A stretch of DNA of 64,000 bases from Heterostelium multicystogenum (Eukaryota; Evosea; Eumycetozoa; Acytosteliales; Acytosteliaceae). The DNA lies in assembly GCA_003667245.1 (NCBI GenBank), contig RCNN01000137.1:1-64000 (forward strand). Reading direction: 5' to 3'. Position 1 is the first letter of the stretch; every line of letters begins with the position of its first letter. Positions 1 to 9,964 of this stretch are shown one piece after another. Under the pieces are notes generated by a model. It saw nothing but the letters and a program-made list of their open reading frames with translations. It did no database searches and was not told the DNA's origin. The position numbers and the translations under genes are program-made.

Positions 1-600
1 AAAAATGGATCATCTAACAATCTATCTATCTAATCTTTCCATCCATAAATGATTATATCGATGATAACATTAAGCATCGAGATTTTATCTTAAAAACACG
101 AAATGACTCGATTGCCCAACGAAACCATTCAATCCTATTCTTTCTTCGCTATCTTCTTTATCTTCCACTTTGTTAGTTGTTTCTTGTTCGTGGTTGTTGT
201 TTGTTGTTCTCTTTTGTTGTTACACATGATCTATTTATGTTATATTACATAACATTTTACTGATTACTCTACTTCCTAATTGATACTGATAACCTATGAA
301 ACTCATTCTTGAACATTGTTAACCTTATCATTAGGCAACGGTCATTAATTTACCAATTGAATGATATTCACACCTTACACATGCTTGTCATTACTTAATC
401 AAACTCAAATTTATTGAATTAGAAGATCCGATAATCAAACACATTCGTCATAACAACAAATGGTACCATTCATGTTCATTCCGATACTATGCTTCTAGTT
501 TTGTAAATAGTCAAACAGTCTTTCACTAATTCAATACAATACTGTACAATACGTAAGGTTGTATTGTTAGTTGTTGATGTTGTATTTATCTTTTATTATC
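1..600. other. intergenic, no gene seen
   Basis: AT-rich DNA downstream of the minus-strand gene that stops at 601. It holds short TTG/TTGTTG tracts around 170-220 and no reading frame or RNA gene I can support. Confidence 0.6.
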
Positions 601-1014
601 TTACAAAGTTTTTGTTGTTATTTGGCCTCTTGATATTTGGTTTTTAACCCTTTTCTTTTTTCTGTTCTGATAGACTGGAGTGTCATTGCTAGATCCAATT
701 GCAAAGTCAAAGTCTGGTTCGTAGTCTGGGTCGAAAACAGATGTCTTTCTATTCTTGATTTCCTTCTCGCGTTGTTGTTGTTGTAGTTTTTCTTTTGATT
801 TCTGTTCTTTCTCTGTTTGCTTATCACGTTGTGCTTTGGAACGCTCAAATCATCTTGGCACGATTCTCCTTCTTCTGTGCCTCACGTTCCTTCTTCTCTT
901 CATTGCGCTGTGCTTTCTTTTAGCCAACTCCTCAGGTGTAAGTTGTTTCTTTGCGTTTGGGTCTGCAGCTACACCGTCTGTTTCGTCGTCATCCAAATTG
1001 ACTTTGATCATCAT
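601..1014 (-). CDS. basic coiled-coil protein, possible INO80 subunit B (PAPA-1-like), frameshifted
   Basis: Read on the minus strand from a Met-Met at 1014, the protein starts with an acidic stretch (LDDDETDG) and then LTPEELAKRK followed by a long run of Arg, Lys, Glu and Gln typical of a charged helix. A later segment, FDPDYEPDFDFAIGSSND, leads to a basic tail ending at the TAA at 601-603. The LTPEELAKRK...RR block resembles the PAPA-1 region of INO80B/Ies2, a nuclear chromatin-remodelling subunit. The match is short, so the assignment is weak. Reading through needs shifts near 900 and 845. An exon upstream of 1014 is possible. The coding region itself is well supported because three frames join into one consistent charged protein. 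Confidence 0.5.
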
Positions 1015-1049
1015 ACGACCAGACGACAACAATGCGCGGTTTCCCACTG

Positions 1050-1172
1050 TTAACCAAGCCAAATTGACGAACGGCTGAATAGCGAAATCTGGTTAACAAC
1101 ACCATTACCAGTGCTATAGAATCTACTGTAGCTTCCCACCAAGCTTGAGCTTCTTTTGAATAGGTAATTCAT
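1050..1172 (-). CDS. 40-aa ORF resembling a mitochondrial presequence
   Basis: An ATG at 1170-1172 opens a 40-residue frame beginning MNYLFKRSSSLVGSYSRFYS and ending IWLG. It is rich in Arg, Ser and aromatic residues, has no acidic residues, and contains an RFYS-type motif, all typical of a mitochondrial targeting presequence. It lies just upstream of the 601-1014 gene, where no other protein is read. It could be a tiny mitochondrial protein, the first exon of a spliced gene, or chance. I see no convincing donor site after it. Confidence 0.3.
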   Translation of the reverse strand: MNYLFKRSSSLVGSYSRFYSTGNGVVNQISLFSRSSIWLG

Positions 1173-1341
1173 GACTGACTATCGTTTATTTGATTATTGG
1201 GAATAAATAGACTGACCAAGTTATACACCAGTTGCACATATAATTTTTTATTTTGTAATGTTTGCAGAAGTTCACACATAATTATGAGCACGATTCACCC
1301 ACCTGCACAGTGCAATTTGATTTGAGTTTTCACATTATGGA

Positions 1342-4300
1342 CTAATAATCCTCATAATTCATGTTATTCTCTTCGTCTTCATCATCACCACCTCCATAGT
1401 CTTCTTCATCATCTTCATCGTCACCACCTCTATAGCCATCCTCATCATCATCATCTTCATCTTGAGCTTTCTTCTTTCTACCTCCACCTCTTGCACCCTT
1501 GCCTTTAGCATTAGAGGATTTTCTTGTGGTTGTTGCATTCTTCCGTGGTTGAGCACTCTTTTTTAGCAGCTGTTGCTCGTTTAGGTTGTGATTTCTTTGG
1601 CTTAGCCTGCTTCTGCTTAACAAGATCCTCTTCGTCCTCAGCTTCCTCACCCAAACGTCTCAAATGTTCAGTGGTCGATTCTGAAATCTCTTATTTCAGC
1701 CTTCTTAAAATGTTTGCCTAATCTTTCAGTGATTTTTAGCTTCTTTTCATAACGAATAACAGTTGCTTCATATTTCTCGAGAGTGAATGCCAGCTGAGGC
1801 AAAAACTTGGCTTCTCTGTAGATTCTCGCCTTTTCCGAACGGGACAATTCAACGTTGTTGGAGATATTATCAATTTAGTAATAGCTGTGTGTGCGTTCGA
1901 GTAGAGCTCTGAGCTCTTTTCTATCAGTGTTTTCAAACTTGTTGTTGGGATGACAATTGAGAGAGGTCATTGCTGACACAAGAGTTGTCAGTATGGCAAA
2001 AAGTTTCTTGAGAGTCTTTAGCAACTTGTCAGAAGTTTGTGCAGAGTAGAGATGTGGCTGCACCTCAATTAACTTGTCCATCATCTGACACGAAAGATGT
2101 AATGAGTCATGGATACGATTGGCCACACGAGTGAGCTTGAGCTCTTCATTCTCGGACAAGTTCGCTGTCCAATCCTTCTTGAGTTGAATTATAAGCTCCC
2201 TCATCTTTTCCATTTCAATATTGATATGTCTGAGAAGTTCGGACTCGACATGAGAGTGTGTTTTTCTGTTCAGTATCCTAGGCTCCAAGTTTTTATCGTC
2301 ATCGTCGTCTTGCTCATCGTCTTCTCCATTTTCTTCACTATTTATCAAATGGTTTGCAATATCGTTGACCAGATTTAGAGAGTCATCATCACTATTTGTA
2401 AACTCCAAAAGTGTTTTGACTACAGTAGCCGCGAAGGTCGGTGATGTAACTGGCATTTCAACTTGGTAGAGGGTTTGAATGAATTTGTGGTGTTGTGGTA
2501 TATCTCTTTCCGGTAGGTTCATGTACAGTCTTGAAAGTATCGTGACAAGGATGTTGGCGTCATCCCAGAATGCATGTGCAATAGCCGTATCCTGGCAAAC
2601 ATTTTCCAAATGTTTAATCTCATTTTTAAGAGCTTCCTCACATGCCTTATCAAATGTTAAAACAGCTTTGTTCAACAAGCAGGATGCCAGGCTCAACGGA
2701 TTTCCAAATTCCTTAATAAATTTAAACTGTTGAAAGAACAAATTGTTAGCGGTATTTAGATAGTGAATATCTTAATCAATACTTACAATTAAATCCAAAC
2801 ATGATAGAATTAAGGTATGAGTTGGGACTATTTTTGAATCTTTCTTTGGCTCCTGCCATCCACCTTTGTTCAGTCCTTGATTAAGATGAGGTAAGACTGA
2901 ACGACAGAAATTGATATTTTTGCTTAACAATGTTCTCGCTTGGATTGGCTGTTTCAATATGGGTATCCAAATATTGTTTCGATTCAATGAACATCCTCGT
3001 CAGATATTCAAAGCATGATTGGTAAATGAAATGAGAGAATCTGTCGTATTGGTCATGCTCTTGAAGTTTCATATTTGTCGTATCGATTGATTGCATAAAG
3101 TTGAATAATTCTTTGATGCACTCCGCAGAAAGTGAGGTTTTTCCCAAATCTTTTGATGCTGTGTTACCGAGTGCTCCTGCTTTGCTGTTGCTCTTTGTTT
3201 AGATTTACTACTGCCTGAATCTTTCATGGCTTCATCTGGGTCGAATTCTTCATCATTCTCATCATCCAACTTTCTCTTTTTACCGCCTTTCTTGCCTCCC
3301 TTTGTTATTTTAGATTGATTTGAATCACTGTTTACAATATCTCTGACTTGGGTATATACTGAGAATAGTCGTAGGATAAGTGCAAACTTTTCATTAGTTG
3401 GTGTTGTGGATGTTTTGGTAACTGCATATTCAATCAATGATTCAATGACTCCCATCAATAGTCCTGCACATGCTTTTGATGTTTCTGATTTAGAGGTGAT
3501 CTCTTTATAGTCATTTAAATCCGTTACCATCATTTCTTTTGCAAATGTGTTGAATGTGTCCCTAAGTAGCTGGAATGAAAACTTTTGATGCTGGTGCTAA
3601 TAAAGTTACTTGAGATGATGACTTTTGACTGAGTTCATTGTTTTTGGATGATCCTATAGCTGTACGAGTAAATCTCAGACAAAGTTGTATGCAATGAACT
3701 AGCTTGTCGATTGGCTCTACAACAGTCCAGCTATCCTGTCCTAACTCAATGCAGCTTCCAAGTGATATCGGTGGAGTTGACTTGTTCTTGACATCAAAAT
3801 AGTTTGAAAACTGCAAAAGTAGCAAATCGCAAATATACTCTCCAATGTGTGGTCTCGTTTGCACTAGATCTTTCAATCCAGTGTACAACTGTGCTCTTAT
3901 TGGTCCCTGTTGATTCAATCCACGTTTAATAATTCCCAAAATCTCAATTCCAAGTGAGTCAAGTGGTCTGTTGTTTGAAATGTTCTTGAGCAACTGAAGA
4001 AATCCTCCAATTGCGCTGGATCTTGCTTCCAGCTCACGTTTGAACATCGACTTTTTCAGAGTGAGAATAATAGAGTCTAAGAATGAGGGTACTGAGGGTA
4101 GGAGTGAATCGAATGCCATTATGAGCTGCTGTACAGTGTTTGTAGAGAAATATTGGATAAATTCAAAGGATTCCTTCATTTTCGGAATAGATTTGATCAG
4201 TGCATGGGGACTGTGACAGCAAATCTTTGTCAACAAATTGAACCAGCACTGTAAGTTGTCTGCCTTCATCTGAATACGTCCTATGATTTCATCGATAACC

Positions 4301-5887
4301 TTTTCGCTTATATTCTCGTGTTGAGAGAACAGTTGGAATAGAATCTCTGTTCCTAGTTTTCTAATACTTCTTATTTGATCATTGATTACCAGTGCATTAG
4401 AATCCATCAAGCAGATTGCAAACCAAACCATTGGCTCAACTATCAATTGCCAACTGATAGATGTGTTCGTCACTGTAGTATGTAGAATCTGCTCTGTCAA
4501 TAGATCTATTGAATAACATTATTAGTTGATGAAAGTTAAAGATTGAAGTTGACGGATCTTACGGTCTTGTTTAAAGTTTTGCATTAAGAGGGATTTGAGA
4601 AGATTAAGAACCTGTACCTTGAATCTTGGTATCTTTGAAATGGTAAGGAGCAATGCAATATTGAAGGGTGACATTGATTGATGCATTTTAATATACTCTT
4701 TGCCAATGTCCATGTCTTGCTTAATAGAAAAACTGATCTGCAATATAATGGTTGATTCAATCATCAAGAGTTGTTCATTTCCAATGTTTCGAGTAGATTC
4801 TTCCTGTACAAAGTGGTCGCAAATAACCTTGAGAATCATACCCTTTAATCCTTGTGAAGACAACAATAGTAATTGATGTGATATACTTGGCAAGTCTGGG
4901 TATCCAATCGACGGCAAATCACTAGTGCATTTAAGTAGAGATAATTGAATTAGATTATATCTTTAGCTTTAAATATTTACAATATCGACCCTACGCTTTA
5001 ACTTTGGTAATGATATCTTCTAATTGTTTCTTTGAAAGAGGTAAATCGTTGAGTGACTCTAGAATGACCAAGAAAGTTTGCTTTGGCCATATTGAAGAAA
5101 GAATACTGCCAATAGCATTCGTTTGGTAATCCATATGTTCATCCATATTTGATGATTCATTAGATTTCAACTGTCCTCGTAACATCATGCATTTCGGTAG
5201 CAGCATGTAGACTGGTGCCTTCGTATTAGTTTCGATGTTAGATGTAATTAAACTGATGATGTCTTGTAGCTCTCTGGCCTCTAGTGAATCGCACTAAATC
5301 AACATAGTCAGTAACAAGACAATGTCTAATTCAATGATCATAACACCTACCTCAGAAAGAATCAGATCGATGCACTGTATCAAGTCCTTCTCATTGATTT
5401 GATTAGAGTTATTTGATTCAATGATGATCTGTAAGAAGTTATATATGATGTTGGCTCTTGTGTATTTAACATTTGGTGTGCTATTCGATGGTTTATCATC
5501 TTCTTCATTGTCACCCTCAAGCTGTTTCTGCAGTTTTAGTTGCTCTTGGTACTTCTGATATGCATTGAGGACAGCCTTTAAATAGTCAAATATAGGTTTA
5601 GACAATTCAATTCTCCTAAGGAGGAAATCACCTATCGCATTTAGATCGACGTCTTTCAGGAGATTATCATTGCTATTACCCTCTGAATAACTGTTTAATC
5701 CACCATTACTACCATTATTATGAGGATATTGTTGATCCAAATTTGTTAGCTGTGAAAGAGTGCTTTGTGACAAAGTTTGATGATGCGCAGGAACAGCTAA
5801 CAACTGTGAGAACGATTGTTGGAAGGCAGTGCTAGACCTGCTTGCTCTAATTAACTTTTCATCAAAATCATCATCTAAAATATTCAT
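1342..5887 (-). CDS. FANCI: FANCI, Fanconi anaemia ID2-complex subunit (several breaks)
   Basis: Homologue of FANCI, the nuclear partner of FANCD2 that is monoubiquitinated during interstrand-crosslink repair. Colinear family blocks are visible on the minus strand: an N-terminal helical part with a dictyostelid Asn/Gly insert (5887 to about 5350), DLPSISHQLLLLSSQGLKG (exon starting near 4913), SPFNIALLLTISKIPRF, LKKSMF with the modified-lysine position at 4051-4053, SAIGGFLQLLKN, the region around GSCIELGQDSWTVVEPIDKL, and a basic then Asp/Glu/Gly-rich tail ending at TAG 1342-1344. GT-AG introns fit near 5296-5350, 4913-4990, 4510-4560 and 2729-2790. Frameshifts are needed near 3570, 3170, 2940 and 1650. 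An in-frame TAA lies at about 1875, with conserved sequence continuing in the same frame after it. It is either an error-prone assembly or a decaying gene; the neighbours favour the former. Confidence 0.9.
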
Positions 5888-6454
5888 ATCTTTAACTTAT
5901 ATCTTAATATAATATAATATATTATCTATCTAAATAGATAAATATCTTGTGATAAATTGTAGGAATGAGTATGAAAATGATAAAGTTCCAGATTCTTTGA
6001 AATTTGTAGTTTTGTCAAACATCGGAATTTCTTGGAAAATTTGATTTGTTGTTTTGCAAGTTAAAGTCAAAAAAATAAATATACATTTGTATCAATTCAT
6101 GTCTAAATAGTTTCTTGACATCTAAATTATCTTTCATTCTTTTAGTTAACAAAATACTATAATAATGATACTCTAGTTTTCTTGTTGTTTTTATTGTTTA
6201 TTACATATATATGTCAGAGTAGAATCTAAGATCTAAATTGGATTGATTTTATTGACAACTCAGTATGAAACTACTTATTAATAGTTGTGAATGATCTTGT
6301 GATGTTGGTGTGATGGTTGTAAATAAAAGGGTGTAATTTGTAATGATTATTTATTATTTGCATCAACTTCAAAGATATTTTTACTTTTAAAGTTGCAAAT
6401 TTAATTTAAAAAGTTTGATCTGTCATTATTATTATTAATATTGTCTCAGTGAAG
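5888..6454. promoter_or_regulatory. divergent intergenic region, FANCI / dehydrogenase
   Basis: Very AT-rich spacer between two gene starts pointing apart, so it should hold both promoters. It includes a tandem ATAATATAAT tract near 5907-5920 and T-rich runs. I can define no specific operator. Confidence 0.5.
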
Positions 6455-7437
6455 ATGTCAAATAAGAATAATAATAACAATAAAAGAATTGTATTGGTAA
6501 CTGGTACATCAAGTGGAATCGGTGCTGCATTAGTTAAATCTTTGGCTTCGCACTCGGATTTGGAAATCTATGCATCCGCTAGAAATATTGCATCGATCGA
6601 ACACCTTGTCTCCAGAAATAATAATATCAAAACCATCAAGCTCGATGTCTGTGACAAGCAATCTATTAAAGTAGGTTATTCTTATTGCTGTTGTAGTCGA
6701 TTATGTTGATTTTAATCATCTTCATATCATCAACATTATCAATTGAACATTCATTCATGATACATCAGACTGCTGTCGATACAATCATCAGTAAAGAAGG
6801 TAGAATCGATATCTTGATTAATAATGCTGGCATCAATTGCTATGGTCCTGTCATTGAGCTCCCGGATGAAGATGCCAGACGTCTGATGGATACCAACTTC
6901 TTCGGTGCCATTGACGTCACCAAGGAGGTATCGAAGCACATGATTGAAAGACGCTCAGGTTTGATAGCCAATGTTGGAAGCATCGTCGCATTGCTCTCAA
7001 CTCCGTTTGCTGGAATGTATTGCGCAAGCAAGGCTGCCCTTCATGCTTGGTCAGACTCTCTGCGTATGGAGTTGGCACCATTCAACATCCAGGTGTGTAT
7101 TGTCATGCCAGGCGCCATCAAGTCTGACCTTGTAAATAACGCACAGGACTCGTTGGAAAAGCTGTTGTCAAACACCATCTACCACCAAATCGAAGAGGAA
7201 ATCAGAAAGCGTGCCAACTCCTCACAGGATAACTGTATTCCAGCCGAACAATTCGCTGAATACGCCGTGCCCCAATTGCTCAAGCCCAACCCACCAAGCC
7301 ACTTTGCCTATGGGCCACTCTCATGGATCTTTAGAATTTTCCAATACTTTCCAAGCTGGATTCCCGACTATTTATTCTCAAAGAAATTTGGACTTCAAAG
7401 ACTTGCAAATATGATCAAGAATGAAAAGACAACCTAA
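6455..7437 (+). CDS. short-chain dehydrogenase/reductase (Ayr1-like)
   Basis: Classical NAD(P)-dependent SDR of 294 aa from two exons (6455-6670 and 6769-7437), joined by a GT-AG intron of 98 bp without breaking frame. The Rossmann nucleotide-binding motif TGTSSGIG is at residues 15-22. The NNAG motif, the Ser in NVGS and the YCASK catalytic Tyr/Lys pair follow in the expected order. A hydrophobic, aromatic C-terminus (GPLSWIFRIFQYFPSW) suggests membrane association, as in 1-acyl-dihydroxyacetone-phosphate reductase or retinol/steroid dehydrogenases of the endoplasmic reticulum or lipid droplets. The substrate cannot be told from sequence. The first in-frame ATG at 6455 follows an Asn-rich leader typical of dictyostelids. 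The gene reads cleanly, unlike its neighbours. Confidence 0.9.
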
Positions 7438-7675
7438 TTATACTATATTATAAACAACAATATTATCCAGTATCAGGGTGACCACTTCCTGTTGTTGTTG
7501 TTGTTGTAAGGTTCAAAGTGTGAACAGCAAACACCACATCTACTTTTGATTTGATTACAAGATCCAAAGTTTTTGAGAAATTACATTGAATTTATTTTGA
7601 CTTGTTTTGCGACAGTGTGTGCAGATCATATTAGTTAAAGTCATCATTCATATTCATACATATACATAAATTATA

Positions 7676-9402
7676 ATGAGTAATAATAATAATAATAGTA
7701 GTAGTAGTAATTGTACGCATAAGTTTGTAAATCTTCCGCATATATTGTTGACCAAGATTGTCAATTACCTGGATGATAACATTGATAGGATTTGCATGAG
7801 TCTTGTCTGCAAAAGATGGTATTATGAGAGAGATAGCTATCTGATGTTCCAAAGCAGTTACCTCCTCAAGAATGTATCACTCGATGACATTAAACACTTC
7901 CATCTGCGATCTTATCGTAAGCAAATTGAGTATTCAAGAGATATGAAGTCGGATTGTTCCATCTTCTTTGGTAGCACTGAAGAGTTGAAAGCACTGAATC
8001 TCGACAATCTATTCGATTTAAATGATTTTCTAATTAACTATGGTAAGCTACAAGACTTGTACCCTTAACCTTACTTGACTAACCAGGTGCTCAATGAATG
8101 TCAACTACAGAACAACCTTTCACCGATGTTGTTATACCTAAATCAGTTGTAAATGTTTACTTTTCAGATACTTTTAACCTGAGTATCGATTCATTGGCCG
8201 ATGCACTGGCAAACTCAAATGTAAATTATATTAATTTTGGATTGGACTTCAACCAGCCAATTAAAGCGGGCACATTTCCTGAATCTGTTACCACAATAAA
8301 GTTTGGATTGAACTATAATCAGCGGTTAGAAGATAGCGGCCTACCATCACAGCTCCAGAATCTATATTTCAGGAGGAGTTTCAACCATCCTATTCGACCT
8401 GGAGTACTTCCACAATCTCTCGAGACGATTAGTTTTGGATGGCATTTTTCACAGCTACTTGAGGTTGGCTCACTACCTCCAAACTTGAAAATCATTGAAT
8501 TTGGACGTGACTATCAGATGAAACTTGGTGTAGGTGTACTCCCAAAGAGTGTACATACCATAGTAAACTACCCTATAAACTATCTCGATGTGTTGCCTCC
8601 TTCTGTTCAAACACTAAGTTTCTCCCGCCCACCAACGCCAGCTGCGTTGTCGGAGGGCGACATTCCAGACACTATCTCAACACTCAATCTTGGATACTAT
8701 GGACAAACCACTTGAGCCCGGTGTTATTCCATCATCAGTTAAAAATCTTAATCTTGGCAACTTTTATCACTATCCTATTAGAAAAGATGATATACCAACA
8801 TCTGTCGAAAACTTGGAACTAGGAGAGATGTTCAACTGCACTATTGAGCCCGATACATTGCCGAGCTCCATTCGGTCGCTTGTTTTCTCCTACAATTTTA
8901 ACAAGTCTCTCGTTTCCACTTAGCATTCCTCTCGGTGTAGAATCAGTTAAATTTAACTTTTGTTTTAGTGAAAATCTGGCGCCAGGAATAATTCCCTCAA
9001 ACAGTTAAAAGAATTGTCATTTAAAGGAGGACAGTATAACCTAAGTGAAGGTGCCATTCCTGATGGCGTCAGAGTTCTTGAGATTGAAAACTATGTTAGC
9101 AAGCTAAAACCTAATATTATACCAGAAACAGTTGAGGATCTGACGATTATCTTGGACTTTTTTATTGACAATACTATAGACTCTATACCTACCACCGTAA
9201 AAACTATTAGTTTACTATGTGATTTTCAGATCTACGACATCAAAGCGAATAGGTGGAGGAAGGTGATAATCTTCCATACTTAATAGTTGGAGACACGACA
9301 TCTGTTCAAGGTGGATTTGTAAATTCCTCATTCTTTAAAAAGATAATGCAACTTTTTACTGATAAGTTTTGGGGTGAGCAAAATTTGCTCATGAACTCAT
9401 AA
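7676..9402 (+). CDS. F-box / FNIP-repeat protein 1
   Basis: An N-terminal poly-Asn/Ser leader precedes an F-box (NLPHILLTKIVNYLDD...SLVCKRW, about residues 15-50), the Skp1-binding domain of SCF ubiquitin ligases. After an intron starting near 8042 come FNIP repeats, the dictyostelid leucine-rich-like unit with core FNxPIxxGxLPxSVxxLxFG, in at least ten copies to about 9230. These presumably bind substrate. Single-base shifts are needed near 8095, 8700, 8915 and 9250. The original ending can be inferred as ...KKIMQLFT followed by LDE and stop. The inverted-repeat element inserted at 9361 replaces the last three residues with about 13 encoded by the element, up to TAA 9400-9402. A paralogue in opposite orientation follows. 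Confidence 0.85.
9343..9360. repeat. 18-bp direct repeat, left copy (putative target-site duplication)
   Basis: ATAATGCAACTTTTTACT, identical to 9811-9828. It directly abuts the outer end of the left terminal inverted repeat and lies in the last codons of the FNIP gene. Confidence 0.85.
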
Positions 9403-9810
9403 ACTTTTGTCATATAAAATGTTATGACTCATTAATTTGCATTTTGTGCTACTCATAAACTCAAAGTCGTTTCTTGCCAAGCAATACAAAAGGGAAATCT
9501 TCAAATAGGACATTACTATTTTGCCCAAAAGAAAAATAGTCATCTTTGGACAAAGGTGCTCGTGAAATCAATTACAAAAAAACATTCCAAAAATTACTGT
9601 ATTGGCAGCGGATAAACAAAATGTAATCGACGAATACCAAAAATTTACCACAATAAATTAATTCTCTGATTGGATAAATGTAATTATCACAATTTGCAAA
9701 TCATGAGTATTTACTTTGAGCAGCACAAAATGCAAATTTATGAGTCATAATATTTATATGACAAAAGTTTATGAGTTCATGAGCAATATTTGCTCACCCC
9801 AAAACCTATC
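9361..9810. mobile_element. 450-bp non-autonomous inverted-repeat element (MITE-like)
   Basis: The two ends are about 95-bp inverted repeats: 9361-9455 starts GATAAGTTTTGGGGTGAGCA, and 9716-9810 reads, on the opposite strand, GATAGGTTTTGGGGTGAGCA. The arms differ at only a few positions until about base 91. The 260-bp interior has no reading frame of note. A perfect 18-bp direct repeat abuts both ends exactly. This is the layout of a non-autonomous DNA transposon mobilised in trans. An 18-bp target duplication is longer than the 2-10 bp usual for TIR transposons, so the superfamily is open. A composite duplication is the alternative. Confidence 0.85.
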
Positions 9811-9828
9811 ATAATGCAACTTTTTACT
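9811..9828. repeat. 18-bp direct repeat, right copy
   Basis: Perfect copy of 9343-9360 abutting the right inverted repeat. It is followed by CTAGATGAATAG, which gives the LDE-stop ending of the interrupted FNIP gene when read in its frame. Confidence 0.85.
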
Positions 9829-9964
9829 CTAGATGAATAGATTTCCTAAGTTAATAAATGTCATACTATTGCTCAGATGATTATAGCACTGATAAGAAAA
9901 ACTTTTATTTCCTTCCTAAAATTTGGTTAATTAATAACTTGTTCTTTCGAATTGATAAAATACA

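Noticed and set aside
3566..3590. 21-nt GT...AG segment in FANCI considered as an intron
   Set aside because: Too short for spliceosomal removal; a one-base indel explains the frame change better.
1342..5887. FANCI as a true pseudogene
   Set aside because: Breaks are as frequent in neighbouring genes that are essential in other eukaryotes (such as NOL10), so assembly error is more economical. Only the in-frame TAA keeps the question open.
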